Part shown: in pieces, positions 18,686 to 26,473 of the stretch
How positions within the stretch are numbered: position 1 is the stretch's first letter
Layout: each line of letters opens with the position of its first letter
NCBI RefSeq assembly: GCF_035917335.1
Contig: NZ_CP109067.1
Location: forward strand, 1,490,501 to 1,554,500
Source: Micromonospora sp. NBC_01813
Lineage (GTDB): Bacteria; Actinomycetota; Actinomycetes; Mycobacteriales; Micromonosporaceae
Length of the DNA: 64,000 bases
Reading direction: 5' to 3'
The notes under the pieces: generated by a model
What the model saw: the letters and a program-made list of their open reading frames with translations, nothing else
What the model was told of the DNA's origin: nothing
Databases searched by the model: none
Made by a program: the position numbers and the translations under genes

Positions 18686-20055
18686 AGGTGATCCAGGCGT
18701 ACCGGTTCGCCCTCGATCTCAACCCCGGTCAGGAACGTGCGGTGCTGGCGCACGCCGGGGCCGCCCGGGTGGCCCACAACTGGGCGCTGGCTCGGGTGAA
18801 GGCGGTGATGGGCCAGCGGGCGGCGGAACGCTCCTATGGCGTCGCCGACGCCGGTCTGACGCCTGCTGTCGGCTGGAGCCTTCCGGCGCTGCGCCGGGTC
18901 TGGAACGCGGCCAAGCCCGACGTGGCGCCGTGGTGGTCGGAGGTGTCCAAGGAGGCGTTCAACACCGGCCTGGACGCCCTCGCCCGCGGCTTGAGGAACT
19001 GGGCCGACTCCCGCAGCGGGAAACGAGCCGGTCGTCCGGTCGGGTTTCCCCGGTTCGCGTCCCGCCGCCGCACCACACCATCGGTCCGGTTCACCACCGG
19101 TGCTATCCGTGTCGAGCCGGACCGCAAGCATGTGGTGCTTCCGCGTCTGGGCCGGTTGAAGTTGCACGAGTCCGCGCGCAAGCTCGCCCGGCGTGTGGAA
19201 GCCGGCACCGCCCGGATCATGTCCGCCACTGTGCGACGCGACGGCGGGCGCTGGCATGTCGCGTTCACTGTCGAGGTCGAGCGGGCCGAACGCAGCCCGG
19301 CCCGACCAGGCTCGGTGGTTGGTGTGGACGTGGGTATCCGGCATCTCGCGGTGCTGTCCACCGGTGAGCTGGTCGACAACCCGCGTCACCTCGTGGCCGC
19401 GCGAGGGAGGATGCGTGCGTTCGGCCGGGCGTTGTCGCGCAGGCAAGGCCCGGATCGGCGCACCGGCCGGCGTGCGTCGAAGCGGTGGGAACGGGCGGCG
19501 GCCCGCCTCGGCCGGGCGCATGCGCGGGTCGCTCATCTGCGCCGTGACGGCCTGCACAAGCTGACCACTCGCCTGGCCCGCGAGCACGGCACCGTTGTGG
19601 TGGAAGACCTGAATGTGGCCGGCATGCTGCGCAACCGGCGGCTGTCCCGGCATATCGCCGACGCCGGATTCGCGGAGATCCGCCGGCAACTCGGTTACAA
19701 GACCTCGTGGAACGGCGGCCGGCTCGTGGTGGCCGACCGCTGGTACCCGTCCAGCAAGACCTGCTCGGCATGCGGTGCGGTGAAAACCAAGCTCGCCCTG
19801 TCCGAACGGATCTACACCTGCACCGCCTGCGGCCTGGTATTGGACCGGGACCTCAACGCCGCACGCAACCTTGCCGCCCTTGTGACGGCAACCGCCGGGA
19901 GTGGCCCGGTGGCTGGACGTGGAGCCGACCGTAAGACCCCGCTTGCGGGGCTGGTGGCTGTGAAACGTCAACCCGGCACCGCTCAAGCGGGTAAGACCGG
20001 GACCGTCCCACCGCAAGGCGGGACTACCAATCAAATGCTCACCAGAGCGCACTGA
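18682..20055 (+). CDS. tnpB: TnpB RNA-guided nuclease of an IS607-type element
   Basis: 457 aa. The RuvC-like catalytic acids are visible: Asp216 in VVGVDVGIRHLAV, Glu308 in TVVVEDLNV and Asp390 in LDRDLNAARNLA. The zinc-finger cysteines are 361, 364, 380 and 383 (CSACG ... CTACG). TnpB proteins are ancestors of Cas12 and cut DNA guided by an RNA made from the element's right end; they help the element persist at its site. GTG 18682 overlaps the tnpA stop. The C-terminal ~55 residues after the RuvC-III motif are low-complexity and overlap the presumed guide-RNA region. It appears intact. Confidence 0.9.
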   Translation: MKVIQAYRFALDLNPGQERAVLAHAGAARVAHNWALARVKAVMGQRAAERSYGVADAGLTPAVGWSLPALRRVWNAAKPDVAPWWSEVSKEAFNTGLDALARGLRNWADSRSGKRAGRPVGFPRFASRRRTTPSVRFTTGAIRVEPDRKHVVLPRLGRLKLHESARKLARRVEAGTARIMSATVRRDGGRWHVAFTVEVERAERSPARPGSVVGVDVGIRHLAVLSTGELVDNPRHLVAARGRMRAFGRALSRRQGPDRRTGRRASKRWERAAARLGRAHARVAHLRRDGLHKLTTRLAREHGTVVVEDLNVAGMLRNRRLSRHIADAGFAEIRRQLGYKTSWNGGRLVVADRWYPSSKTCSACGAVKTKLALSERIYTCTACGLVLDRDLNAARNLAALVTATAGSGPVAGRGADRKTPLAGLVAVKRQPGTAQAGKTGTVPPQGGTTNQMLTRAH

Positions 20056-20080
20056 AAGGTAACGGAATGCGACCGGTCCA
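19890..20080 (+). ncRNA. Candidate TnpB guide RNA (omega RNA), right end plus guide
   Basis: By analogy with characterised TnpB systems, the scaffold should come from the 3' end of tnpB and the element's right end, with the guide read from flanking DNA starting at 20065. Small hairpins are visible (CCCCGC-TT-GCGGGG and GTCCC..GC-AA-GGCGGGAC). The guide would begin GAATGCGACCGGTCCA, which is host acetyltransferase sequence. The 5' boundary is a guess and nothing shows transcription. Confidence 0.35.
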
Positions 20081-21893
20081 AGTGATCGATGCCTGGCGCC
20101 GGATCGTGCCGGCGACCGGCTAGCTCGGCCGTGGTCCGCAGCATCGTCTCGTCGAACAACGACCCGTCGACCGGGGTCAGCGAGGCCGTCATCGTCACCA
20201 CGACGACCGTGGTGTCCACCTGCGCGAGTCCCAGTGCGGTCGTCGCGGTCACCCGCCCGGCCCCACGACCGAGAGTCTGCACCAGGTCCACCCGCCAGGC
20301 CCGGTCACCGGCTGAGGGAGCCGGGCGGGTGACCGCCTGGACCCTGAGCCCGGAGGGCTCGTCGGTGAACTCCCGACAGGCGATGGCGGTCCGGTTCGCG
20401 GCGGCGAAGACCAGATCCACCGGCTCGCGGTAGGACACCACGTCGATCTGCAGGGTGATGCGGCTCAGTGAGTCGGAGCCGGCTGGGCCGGACGTGGCGT
20501 ACCGGGCGACCCCGTGCCCGGTCCGGTGGGCCATGCCGCTGCGCAGATAGCTCTCGATGATCGACGGATGGCAGCCGGCCGGCCGCGCCCAGCTGGGCGG
20601 TGGTTCCGGCAACGGGTCGGCCCGCCACGTCGGATCGAGCACCTGCTCGATCACCCGAGCCACCCGGTTCGCCACATCGGTGTCCACACCCGCCGTCACC
20701 GGCGAGGCGGCCGGCTGCCGGGAGGCGGAAGCCGCCGGGGTCGACGCACCAGGCGGGCCGGCCGGTACGCGTGGCTCATCGGATCCGGTGTCCGATGGTC
20801 CTGCCGTGGGCGCCCGGTGCCGCGCCGGCGGGTCGACGACGCCGACCGGTGGCCGGGCCAGCATCGTCGCGGCGGCACCTGGTGCGGCACCGAACCCGAT
20901 CGGGAACACGGTCGCGCCGACCAACAGCCCGGCAAGGGCACCGAGCACGGCGTTGCCGAGCCGGGGGCGGGCGCCGAGAACACCGGACCGGCCGGCGAGC
21001 AGGACGCCCAGCAGACCGACCGTGACCACCATGGCGGCCGTCGCGGCGACGATCAGCGGCGGTCCGGCCGACGGGTCGAGGTGCCAGACGACGGACGCGG
21101 CACCCATCGCGCCGATGCTCGCCGCCGCGCCGGTCGCCCCACCGGCGTACCAGCTGGCGATGCGCCGCAGACCGGGCCGGCCACGACCAAGGCCGCGGAG
21201 CCCGATCGACAGGCCGGCGACGACGGCGGCCAGCAGCACGAGCCGGACGCTGGCCGACAACGGTACGGCGAGGGTGGAACCGGCCAGCCCCACGACGCCT
21301 GCCAGCCCGGCGCACACCGGCGTGATCAGCCACGGCCAACCACGCAGGCACGATGCCCACCCGGTCCGACCGGTGGCGATCCGGTTCAGTTCGACGCGGA
21401 CCACGGGGTCGAACGCGGCGGGCCGCAGCGGAGCCCGGCCGAGCGCGGCCGGAACCACGACCATCGCCTGCCCCGCGACGGCGCGGACGCTTTCCACCCG
21501 TTGGCCGCCGACGCGCAGCGCCGGCAGGTCTGCGGCACGCAATCCGTACTGCCGACAGAGTTCCGCGAAGCGGACGTCCACCAGCGGATGCGCCCGGCCG
21601 TGCCGGGCCGACCTCGCGGTGTCACCCAGGCCGGCGAGCGTCACGCAGGCCAGGCCGACGCCGAGCGCGACAGCGGCTCCGGCGACCATCAGCAGCCCGA
21701 CGGTTCGGGTGGCGTCGGTCAGGCACACCGCAGCGTCGCCGCTGGCGGGGCCGCACAGCACCAGGGCGTCCGCGTAGGCGAGGCCGGTGGGTCGGTAGGC
21801 CAGGGCCAGGAATCCGCCGACCGCCGCGCCGAGTGAGGCCATGCCGGTCCCGATGGTCAGGACCGGCCACGCGCTGTCCCGCCTACGAGCCAT
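20031..21893 (-). CDS. Multi-pass membrane protein, degenerate M48-like, C-terminus altered by IS insertion
   Basis: 620 aa with about nine hydrophobic segments in the first 350 residues, a Pro/Ala/Ser-rich linker (about 360-410) and a C-terminal extracytoplasmic domain. Residues around 110-190 resemble actinobacterial M48 peptidase-like proteins, but where HExxH would be expected the sequence reads VVRVELNRIATGR, so no protease activity is predicted. The last 11 or so residues (after Asp-Arg-Ser-His) are encoded by the right end of the IS607-type element, so the native C-terminus is lost; the original gene must have overlapped the acetyltransferase antisense. Function unknown. Confidence 0.7.
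   Translation of the reverse strand: MARRRDSAWPVLTIGTGMASLGAAVGGFLALAYRPTGLAYADALVLCGPASGDAAVCLTDATRTVGLLMVAGAAVALGVGLACVTLAGLGDTARSARHGRAHPLVDVRFAELCRQYGLRAADLPALRVGGQRVESVRAVAGQAMVVVPAALGRAPLRPAAFDPVVRVELNRIATGRTGWASCLRGWPWLITPVCAGLAGVVGLAGSTLAVPLSASVRLVLLAAVVAGLSIGLRGLGRGRPGLRRIASWYAGGATGAAASIGAMGAASVVWHLDPSAGPPLIVAATAAMVVTVGLLGVLLAGRSGVLGARPRLGNAVLGALAGLLVGATVFPIGFGAAPGAAATMLARPPVGVVDPPARHRAPTAGPSDTGSDEPRVPAGPPGASTPAASASRQPAASPVTAGVDTDVANRVARVIEQVLDPTWRADPLPEPPPSWARPAGCHPSIIESYLRSGMAHRTGHGVARYATSGPAGSDSLSRITLQIDVVSYREPVDLVFAAANRTAIACREFTDEPSGLRVQAVTRPAPSAGDRAWRVDLVQTLGRGAGRVTATTALGLAQVDTTVVVVTMTASLTPVDGSLFDETMLRTTAELAGRRHDPAPGIDHLDRSHSVTFQCALVSI
20065..20123 (+). pseudogene. 3' remnant of the split GNAT acetyltransferase
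   Basis: Directly after the element the host sequence reads GA-ATG-CGA-CCG and continues for 18 codons (ending Ile-Val-Pro-Ala-Thr-Gly) to TAG 20121-20123. Methionine-arginine-proline followed by a beta strand is what follows the LY-x-x-x-G motif in GNAT proteins, and the phase fits the 5' part exactly. Confidence 0.82.
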
Positions 21894-22054
21894 GGTCGTT
21901 GGAACCCCTCAGCTTGATCACGGCGAGTATTCATACAAGTACGCAACGTTAGTCATCATGGGGTATGAGGACCCGTAGGTCCAGACCCGTGTTCGGTGAT
22001 CCGTGTCGACCCTGGTGGGGTAGCCTCGGGCGCACCCCGGGAGGTGCGAGTCGA

Positions 22055-22507
22055 ATGAACGAACGGGTCGGCAACGCCCAGCGCAATCAGGTCGTCGAGC
22101 TGCTCAACGAGGCGCTGGGCGGCGGCTATCTCGACCTCGCCGAGTACGAGCGGCGACTGACGGACGCGACCGCCGCCCAGACGACGGGCGACCTGGTCGG
22201 GCAGCTGGCGGACCTGCCGGCCCGGTTCCACTGGGATCCGCGTACGCCGGCGGTCACCGTGCCTGCGGCTGCCGACCGTTCGGTGGCCACCCGTACCACC
22301 CTGGCATTGGTCTGCGCGATCAGCGCGTTGCCGTTGGCGGCCTGCTACGGACTTGGCGCGCTACCCGGCCTGGTGGCGATCGCGCTGGCCGGGGCCGGTC
22401 GGCGTTCGCCACAGCAGCGGGCCAAGGCGCTCGCGGCGACCGTCATCGGTGTCCTGGCAGTGGCGTTGTCGGTAGCGGTCGTCGCCCTGCTGCTCACCGT
22501 CGCCTGA
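22055..22507 (+). CDS. DUF1707-domain membrane protein
   Basis: 150 aa. The N-terminal 55 residues (MNERVGNAQRNQVVELLNEA ... LAEYERRLTDATAAQTTGDL) are the DUF1707 domain, common in actinomycete membrane and regulatory proteins. Two hydrophobic segments follow at about 75-105 and 120-145. ATG 22055 has GGGAGGT upstream; the frame is open to 21965, but the domain begins here. Function unknown; stands alone, divergent from the membrane protein at 21893. Confidence 0.8.
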   Translation: MNERVGNAQRNQVVELLNEALGGGYLDLAEYERRLTDATAAQTTGDLVGQLADLPARFHWDPRTPAVTVPAAADRSVATRTTLALVCAISALPLAACYGLGALPGLVAIALAGAGRRSPQQRAKALAATVIGVLAVALSVAVVALLLTVA

Positions 22508-22609
22508 TCCGCCCCGCCCGCGGGGCGCCCGCAACCGCTGATCCCGAGAACGTGCCACCTTCACGATGCACAGATCCACTCACGACGTGTTGGCCGGATC
22601 GTCACTGGT

Positions 22610-22987
22610 ATGCGCCAGACCCAGTTCGTTCTTCGCGCCGTACTCGTCCTGCTGCTGCTGTGTGTCACGGCCTGCACCACGACCAGCGCCAAGTGCCGGA
22701 ACAACCGGTGCACGGTGGCGGTCAAGACCACCAGTTCGACGAGTGCCGAGATCCTTGGCTACCAGGTGACGTTCGAGGATCTCGTCGCCGGTCGGGTGAC
22801 AGTCGGGTACGCCGGAGCGCGGCATCCGATCGCAGCCGGGCAGACGGCGACCGTGGGCCCGATGACGGTGACGGTGGCAATCGCCGAACCCGGCCGGGCG
22901 GAGCTCTCCATCACCGCCGATCAGCGTGGTGGAGACAATGGGCTGCGGCGCCAGAGCGGTGCCTCAGCGCTGAACCCAGAAGCGTAA
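22610..22987 (+). CDS. Small secreted lipoprotein
   Basis: 125 aa with a signal peptide and lipobox (LLLLCVTAC, lipidated Cys at about 22), followed by a beta-rich domain with a Cys pair (AKCRNNRCTV). No family recognised. Its last 24 bases overlap the convergent gene ending at 22964. Confidence 0.65.
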   Translation: MRQTQFVLRAVLVLLLLCVTACTTTSAKCRNNRCTVAVKTTSSTSAEILGYQVTFEDLVAGRVTVGYAGARHPIAAGQTATVGPMTVTVAIAEPGRAELSITADQRGGDNGLRRQSGASALNPEA

Positions 22988-23611
22988 CTCGCGTGGATCG
23001 AGGCAGGTGAGCACCGCTTCGTGCAGGATCATGCTCGCTGCCCGGGCGAGGACCAGGTCGAGCTGGCTGCTGCGTCCGTCCGGCAGGCGAAGGTGGACGG
23101 TTCCGGTACGGCGGTCCACGGCACAGCCGAGTGGCAGCTCGGTCGGGCGGCAGCCAGCCGCCCGTACGAAGATCCGCAGCTCGACAAGCCGGTCGTTGGT
23201 GCGCTGCCGGGCGGTCCGGGCCTGGTTCGGCGTCGCCGCCGGTGGTTGGCCGAGGTCCTCTCGGCCCTTGGGCCGACCTGCCGGCCGGCGCAGCGGGCGG
23301 GTAGGTGTGGCGCCGTTCGCTCTGCCGAGCGGCGTGGCCGGCGAGTCCGCCCGGACGGGGACGGGTGGCCCCGGTGGGGGCAGCGGGCCTACCCGGTGCA
23401 CCAGTTCGGGACGGCCCAGTACGACGGTGTCGACCCCGGTTCCCTCGGCGCCGGTGACGCGATAGCGGATCGTCGCCGCGGTGGATGACCTGGTCAGTAC
23501 CACTCCGGAACGCCACACACCGGCCCGGTGGATCCAGATCAGATCGCCCGGCTGGTAGGCCGGAGATACGCCTGGGCGGCCGTCCTCAGCTGCGGGTGAG
23601 CCGCTGCTCAT
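22964..23611 (-). CDS. Hypothetical protein
   Basis: 215 aa. The N-terminal third (YQPGDLIWIHRAGVWRSGVV) looks like a small SH3/Tudor-like barrel; a Pro/Arg-rich linker follows, then a C-terminal segment VDRRTGTVHLRLPDGRSSQL. No known family was recognised. ATG 23611 is the first methionine before the globular part; its ribosome site is weak and the frame runs on to 24130, so the start is uncertain. Ends overlapping the lipoprotein gene on the other strand. Confidence 0.5.
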   Translation of the reverse strand: MSSGSPAAEDGRPGVSPAYQPGDLIWIHRAGVWRSGVVLTRSSTAATIRYRVTGAEGTGVDTVVLGRPELVHRVGPLPPPGPPVPVRADSPATPLGRANGATPTRPLRRPAGRPKGREDLGQPPAATPNQARTARQRTNDRLVELRIFVRAAGCRPTELPLGCAVDRRTGTVHLRLPDGRSSQLDLVLARAASMILHEAVLTCLDPRELRFWVQR

Positions 23612-23820
23612 GGCCGCGCGACCAGGGGGACGTACCACATTGTCGTGAGCTGCCTCTGGTCGCCGGGACAGGTGATGTGCCGCCTGACGACGATACTTGC
23701 CTATTGACTCCGGCGGCAGACGTGCTTGCCAGGTGCCTATTTGGATATTGCGGACCAGCCACCTGGTGCGCGATGCCGCGTGTTCGATTTGTCTACCGCG
23801 AAGTCCACCGGGTGGCCCGG

Positions 23821-23866
23821 CTGAGGCCTGGTGGTCTGCGAAACCTCGCAGACCACCAGGCCTCAG
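23821..23866 (-). terminator. 20-bp perfect hairpin after the 51-aa membrane gene
   Basis: Arms 23821-23840 and 23847-23866 pair perfectly around loop AAACCT. It begins a few bases beyond the stop of the small minus-strand gene (23872), so it is its likely terminator. Confidence 0.75.
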
Positions 23867-23871
23867 TCCGT

Positions 23872-24027
23872 TCACCAATAGTGTTTGCGTCCACCGACGG
23901 GCCGACCGACCGCGCCGAGGATGTACAGCACCGCACCGACCAGGAGCAGGATGATGCCGAGCGTGTAGAGGATGGAAATGTTCAGCACCAGGCCGAGGAC
24001 CAGCAGGATCAGGCCGAGCAAGAGCAT
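23872..24027 (-). CDS. 51-aa membrane protein (DUF6131-like)
   Basis: A short frame reading from ATG 24027 encodes 51 residues with two hydrophobic helices (LLLGLILLVLGLVLNISILY and TLGIILLLVGAVLYILGAVG) and a basic tail ending GGRKHYW. This is the pattern of small actinomycete membrane proteins that I recall as DUF6131. CGGAG lies at a normal distance upstream and a strong hairpin follows the stop. Function unknown. Confidence 0.8.
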   Translation of the reverse strand: MLLLGLILLVLGLVLNISILYTLGIILLLVGAVLYILGAVGRPVGGRKHYW

Positions 24028-24331
24028 CTGAGGCTCCGTTCCGAGAGGTGTTCGGGGGACGTCCCTTCGTACCCAGGGTCATCCATGATTCAAACCGGGT
24101 GGCGGCACCCGGCCGATCCCGGAGGAGCACCAGACCAGCTTCCTAGGATGCCTTACGGGCGGTGTCGCCGCACACCCGATCGGTCCACGAGGAACGAAGG
24201 CCGAAGTGCGTCTTAAGTGGATTCTCAGAGCGCGTTCGGCGAATGTCCGAACGCCTAGGTGGGCGGGAGCCTGCTCGACCGCCTACCTAGATGATCAAGA
24301 CCCCGGTGGGGGAGAGGCCTGGACCGGAGGG
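24028..24331. other. Intergenic region, 304 bp
   Basis: No gene is supported here. Arms 24254-24265 and 24278-24289 form an inverted repeat with one mismatch, just downstream of the TetR gene's 3' end, and may be its terminator. The promoter of the small membrane gene should lie near 24030-24090. Confidence 0.5.
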
Positions 24332-24916
24332 TCAGACCCGGGTGGATACACCGTCGAGGAAGACGGCCGTGCAGTCTGCGACGAGCCGGTTGAGCGAGTA
24401 CTTGCTGCCGGGCTTGAACCAGCGCACGGTCAGCCAGATCGCGTCCCTGGTCAGCCGGTGGAACGTCTTGGGATCTACATCAGAACGAAGTGATCCGTCC
24501 TGGCGCCCGGCCTCGATGACACTCAGCCAGACTCCGTCGAGTTCCCTCGCGACAGCCTTGAGGTACCCGAAGCGAGGAAGCGCCCGCAGGTAGTTCGCGT
24601 CCTTCTGATGGATCTCGGTGGCGTGCGGGTGTGCGGCGGCGACCTCCAGCGACGCCCGGATCAACTGCCGCAACTGCTGTTGCGGTGCGCAGGAGTCGGC
24701 GAGTACCTGTTGGTAGCGGCTGCGCAGGTCGGCCAGGTAGACCGAGAGGATCTCGTCGACCATGGCCTCTTTGGACTCGAAGTGATGGTAGAGACTGCCT
24801 GACAGGATCCCGACGTCGTCGGCGATCTCGCGCACCGTGGTGCCGGCGACACCTCGGCTGGCGAAGAGCACGCCGGCTCGGTGGAGTATTTGGTCTCGGC
24901 GGCTGCGGGAAGTCAA
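24332..24916 (-). CDS. TetR/AcrR-family transcriptional regulator
   Basis: 194 aa. The N-terminal helix-turn-helix domain reads RDQILHRAGVLFASRGVAG ... IADDVGILSGSLYHHFESK; the rest is a helical ligand-binding domain with no clue to the ligand. TTG 24916 with GGAGACAAGG upstream gives a typical N-terminus; the frame continues to 25063 and ATG 25018 is possible. It is isolated: neighbours on both sides are small unrelated genes, so its target may be its own promoter. Confidence 0.8.
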   Translation of the reverse strand: MTSRSRRDQILHRAGVLFASRGVAGTTVREIADDVGILSGSLYHHFESKEAMVDEILSVYLADLRSRYQQVLADSCAPQQQLRQLIRASLEVAAAHPHATEIHQKDANYLRALPRFGYLKAVARELDGVWLSVIEAGRQDGSLRSDVDPKTFHRLTRDAIWLTVRWFKPGSKYSLNRLVADCTAVFLDGVSTRV

Positions 24917-25131
24917 CCTTGTCTCCCAGATGGCGTGTCGAATGAGCGAACATTTGCTTGGCACCTTCCGCGACGGGCAGCCAACGACGCGGTTTCGCCG
25001 GATCCGGCAGTCGACCATCGTGGCAATCTGACCTATGTGATCAGTGGCCGGGGTGGGCCACATCGCGAGCGGAGGAGGTACGTCGCCAGTGTAGGACCTG
25101 CCACGGACACCGGAGTATGGCGTATTGCCAC

Positions 25132-25386
25132 TCAGTCCAGTGTGCTTGGTGCCTGCCCCGTCACGCTGTCCGTCGACTCAGCATCAAGGTCAGGAGGGAG
25201 GACGTGGCCGCCGGGGCGGCGGCCGCCCCGGCCTCGGACGGTGACCCCCGAGTAGTGCAGCCGACGGTGCACGTAGCTGTAGGAGACATCGAGTTCTGCG
25301 GCGATCCGCCGGATCGGCTGCCCGGCCAGGTACCGTGCGACGATCTGTGCAGTCGTAGGGCGATCGGCTCGCGGGGTGGCCGGCAT
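25132..25386 (-). CDS. Small helix-turn-helix protein
   Basis: 84 aa. IVARYLAGQPIRRIAAELDV followed by SYSYVHRRLHYSGVTVRGRG is a clear helix-turn-helix of the type seen in small actinomycete DNA-binding proteins; the tail is Pro/Asp-rich. ATG 25386 has GGGAG five bases upstream. Target unknown. Confidence 0.7.
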   Translation of the reverse strand: MPATPRADRPTTAQIVARYLAGQPIRRIAAELDVSYSYVHRRLHYSGVTVRGRGGRRPGGHVLPPDLDAESTDSVTGQAPSTLD

Positions 25387-25504
25387 GACTGCTCCCTGCA
25401 TCTGGCTGACGGTTCGTCGCCGGTCCGGGAACGGGTGGTCCGGACCGCTGTGACTGCGTCGCCTACGGGGTCAGCCAGGTTGACCTGCCGGGGTGTCGGA
25501 TCAA

Positions 25505-25541
25505 CGGCATATCTGACCGCCTGCGGCGGTCAGATATGCCG
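25505..25541. terminator. 16-bp perfect hairpin after the anti-sigma gene
   Basis: Arms 25505-25520 and 25526-25541 pair perfectly around CTGCG. It lies nine bases beyond the minus-strand anti-sigma stop at 25550. Confidence 0.75.
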
Positions 25542-25549
25542 CATCGCGG

Positions 25550-26332
25550 TCAGGCCGCGCGGTCCTGGTTCAGTTGGCGGTCCCGGGCCCGACCAACCCG
25601 GACCGATGCTTCACCGGTGACCAGACGCAGTGGTGTGCGACTCGGCGTCGGAGGGGCCTCGTCCAGCTCGACGCGCCATCGGGATCCGGCCCGCCGCTGG
25701 TCGCCACTCGGCGAGTCGCGTTCGGTGTCGCGTCGACCCAGGGCCAGCAACAGCAGGTAGCCCACGACCACCAGCCCGTGGCTGAGCAGGCGGGGGTAGT
25801 CGACCCTGCCAGTGATCACGTCATTGACCGACAGCAGCGCCAGAACAGCTACAAAGGCGGTCAAAGTAGGCAGGATGCCGGACGGGCGGGTTCGGCGTAC
25901 CGCGATCCACGCGAAACCGGCACCGAGCGCGACGTTCCACGCGGCGGATTCGTGCCAGAGATGGTTGGGCGCCGTCCCACCGATCGCGTCGGCTACGTGC
26001 AGGTGGCCGTCCGCCACTCCACCGATCTGGGCCGCGCCGAGCAGGAACTGGGCGACGCCGAGCAGCCCGAGCGCGTATCGCAGCATGGTGGTGACGCGGG
26101 CTGCGGTCAGCTTGCGTGGTTTCGGCAACGCGTCGAGGACGGACTCGTCGACCGTGACCACGGACTGTGGCGGGGTGCGGACGGCAAGCGCCGTCACCGC
26201 CGAGGCGGTGGCATACCAGGTGCGGCAGCCGGCACAGTCGCCCAGGTGTTCCCTGGCGGTCGCCGATTCCGCCGCGCTGGTCTCGCCGTCGAGTTCGGCC
26301 GACAACATCTCTCGAAAGTCCGCACACCCCAC
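25550..26332 (-). CDS. Zinc-binding (ZAS) anti-sigma factor, membrane-bound
   Basis: 260 aa. The N-terminal ZAS domain has Cys3 and the HX3CX2C motif in REHLGDCAGC; about five hydrophobic segments follow (LGLLGVAQFLLGAAQIG, TLTFAVLA-type). Such proteins hold an ECF sigma factor at the membrane until a signal releases it. The likely partner is the divergent ECF sigma gene at 26474, rather than a co-transcribed one as is usual. GTG 26332 gives the standard family N-terminus but has no evident ribosome site, so it may be leaderless. Confidence 0.82.
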   Translation of the reverse strand: MGCADFREMLSAELDGETSAAESATAREHLGDCAGCRTWYATASAVTALAVRTPPQSVVTVDESVLDALPKPRKLTAARVTTMLRYALGLLGVAQFLLGAAQIGGVADGHLHVADAIGGTAPNHLWHESAAWNVALGAGFAWIAVRRTRPSGILPTLTAFVAVLALLSVNDVITGRVDYPRLLSHGLVVVGYLLLLALGRRDTERDSPSGDQRRAGSRWRVELDEAPPTPSRTPLRLVTGEASVRVGRARDRQLNQDRAA

Positions 26333-26342
26333 AGATCAATAG

Positions 26343-26383
26343 TCGGTCCACCGGCCTGGACGGTTCCCGTCGGGGTGGACCGA
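26343..26383. promoter_or_regulatory. Inverted repeat in the sigma/anti-sigma divergent region
   Basis: TCGGTCCACC (26343-26352) and its reverse complement GGTGGACCGA (26374-26383) are separated by 21 bp in the 141-bp gap between the two starts. It could be an operator or an autoregulated promoter element; there is no functional evidence. Confidence 0.35.
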
Positions 26384-26473
26384 TTCTCTCCGGCCGGGTG
26401 GTCGGTCCGATCGCCGACCACGACGCGCCGGGCAGGCTGTCCCAGCGGGGAGGCGAAGGATAGTCTTCTGGCC

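Larger units (their letters stand above)
18041..20064 (+). mobile_element. IS607-type element, 2,024 bp, with both junctions resolved
   Basis: The element carries a serine recombinase gene (tnpA, 18101-18685) and an overlapping tnpB (18682-20055), the IS607 arrangement. The host GNAT reading frame defines the ends: 18040-18041 and 20064-20065 are both GG, and joining the host after 18040 to 20065 restores GAG-GGA-ATG and the acetyltransferase frame. IS607 elements recombine at GG dinucleotides and leave no target-site duplication, which agrees. There are no terminal inverted repeats of note. Confidence 0.88.

Noticed and set aside
20031-20066. Native C-terminus of the membrane protein
   Set aside because: These codons lie in the mobile element, so the present end is not the original one.
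25574-26473. 300-codon N-terminal extension of the ECF sigma factor
   Set aside because: It is the antisense shadow of the anti-sigma gene; the sigma family begins at 26474.
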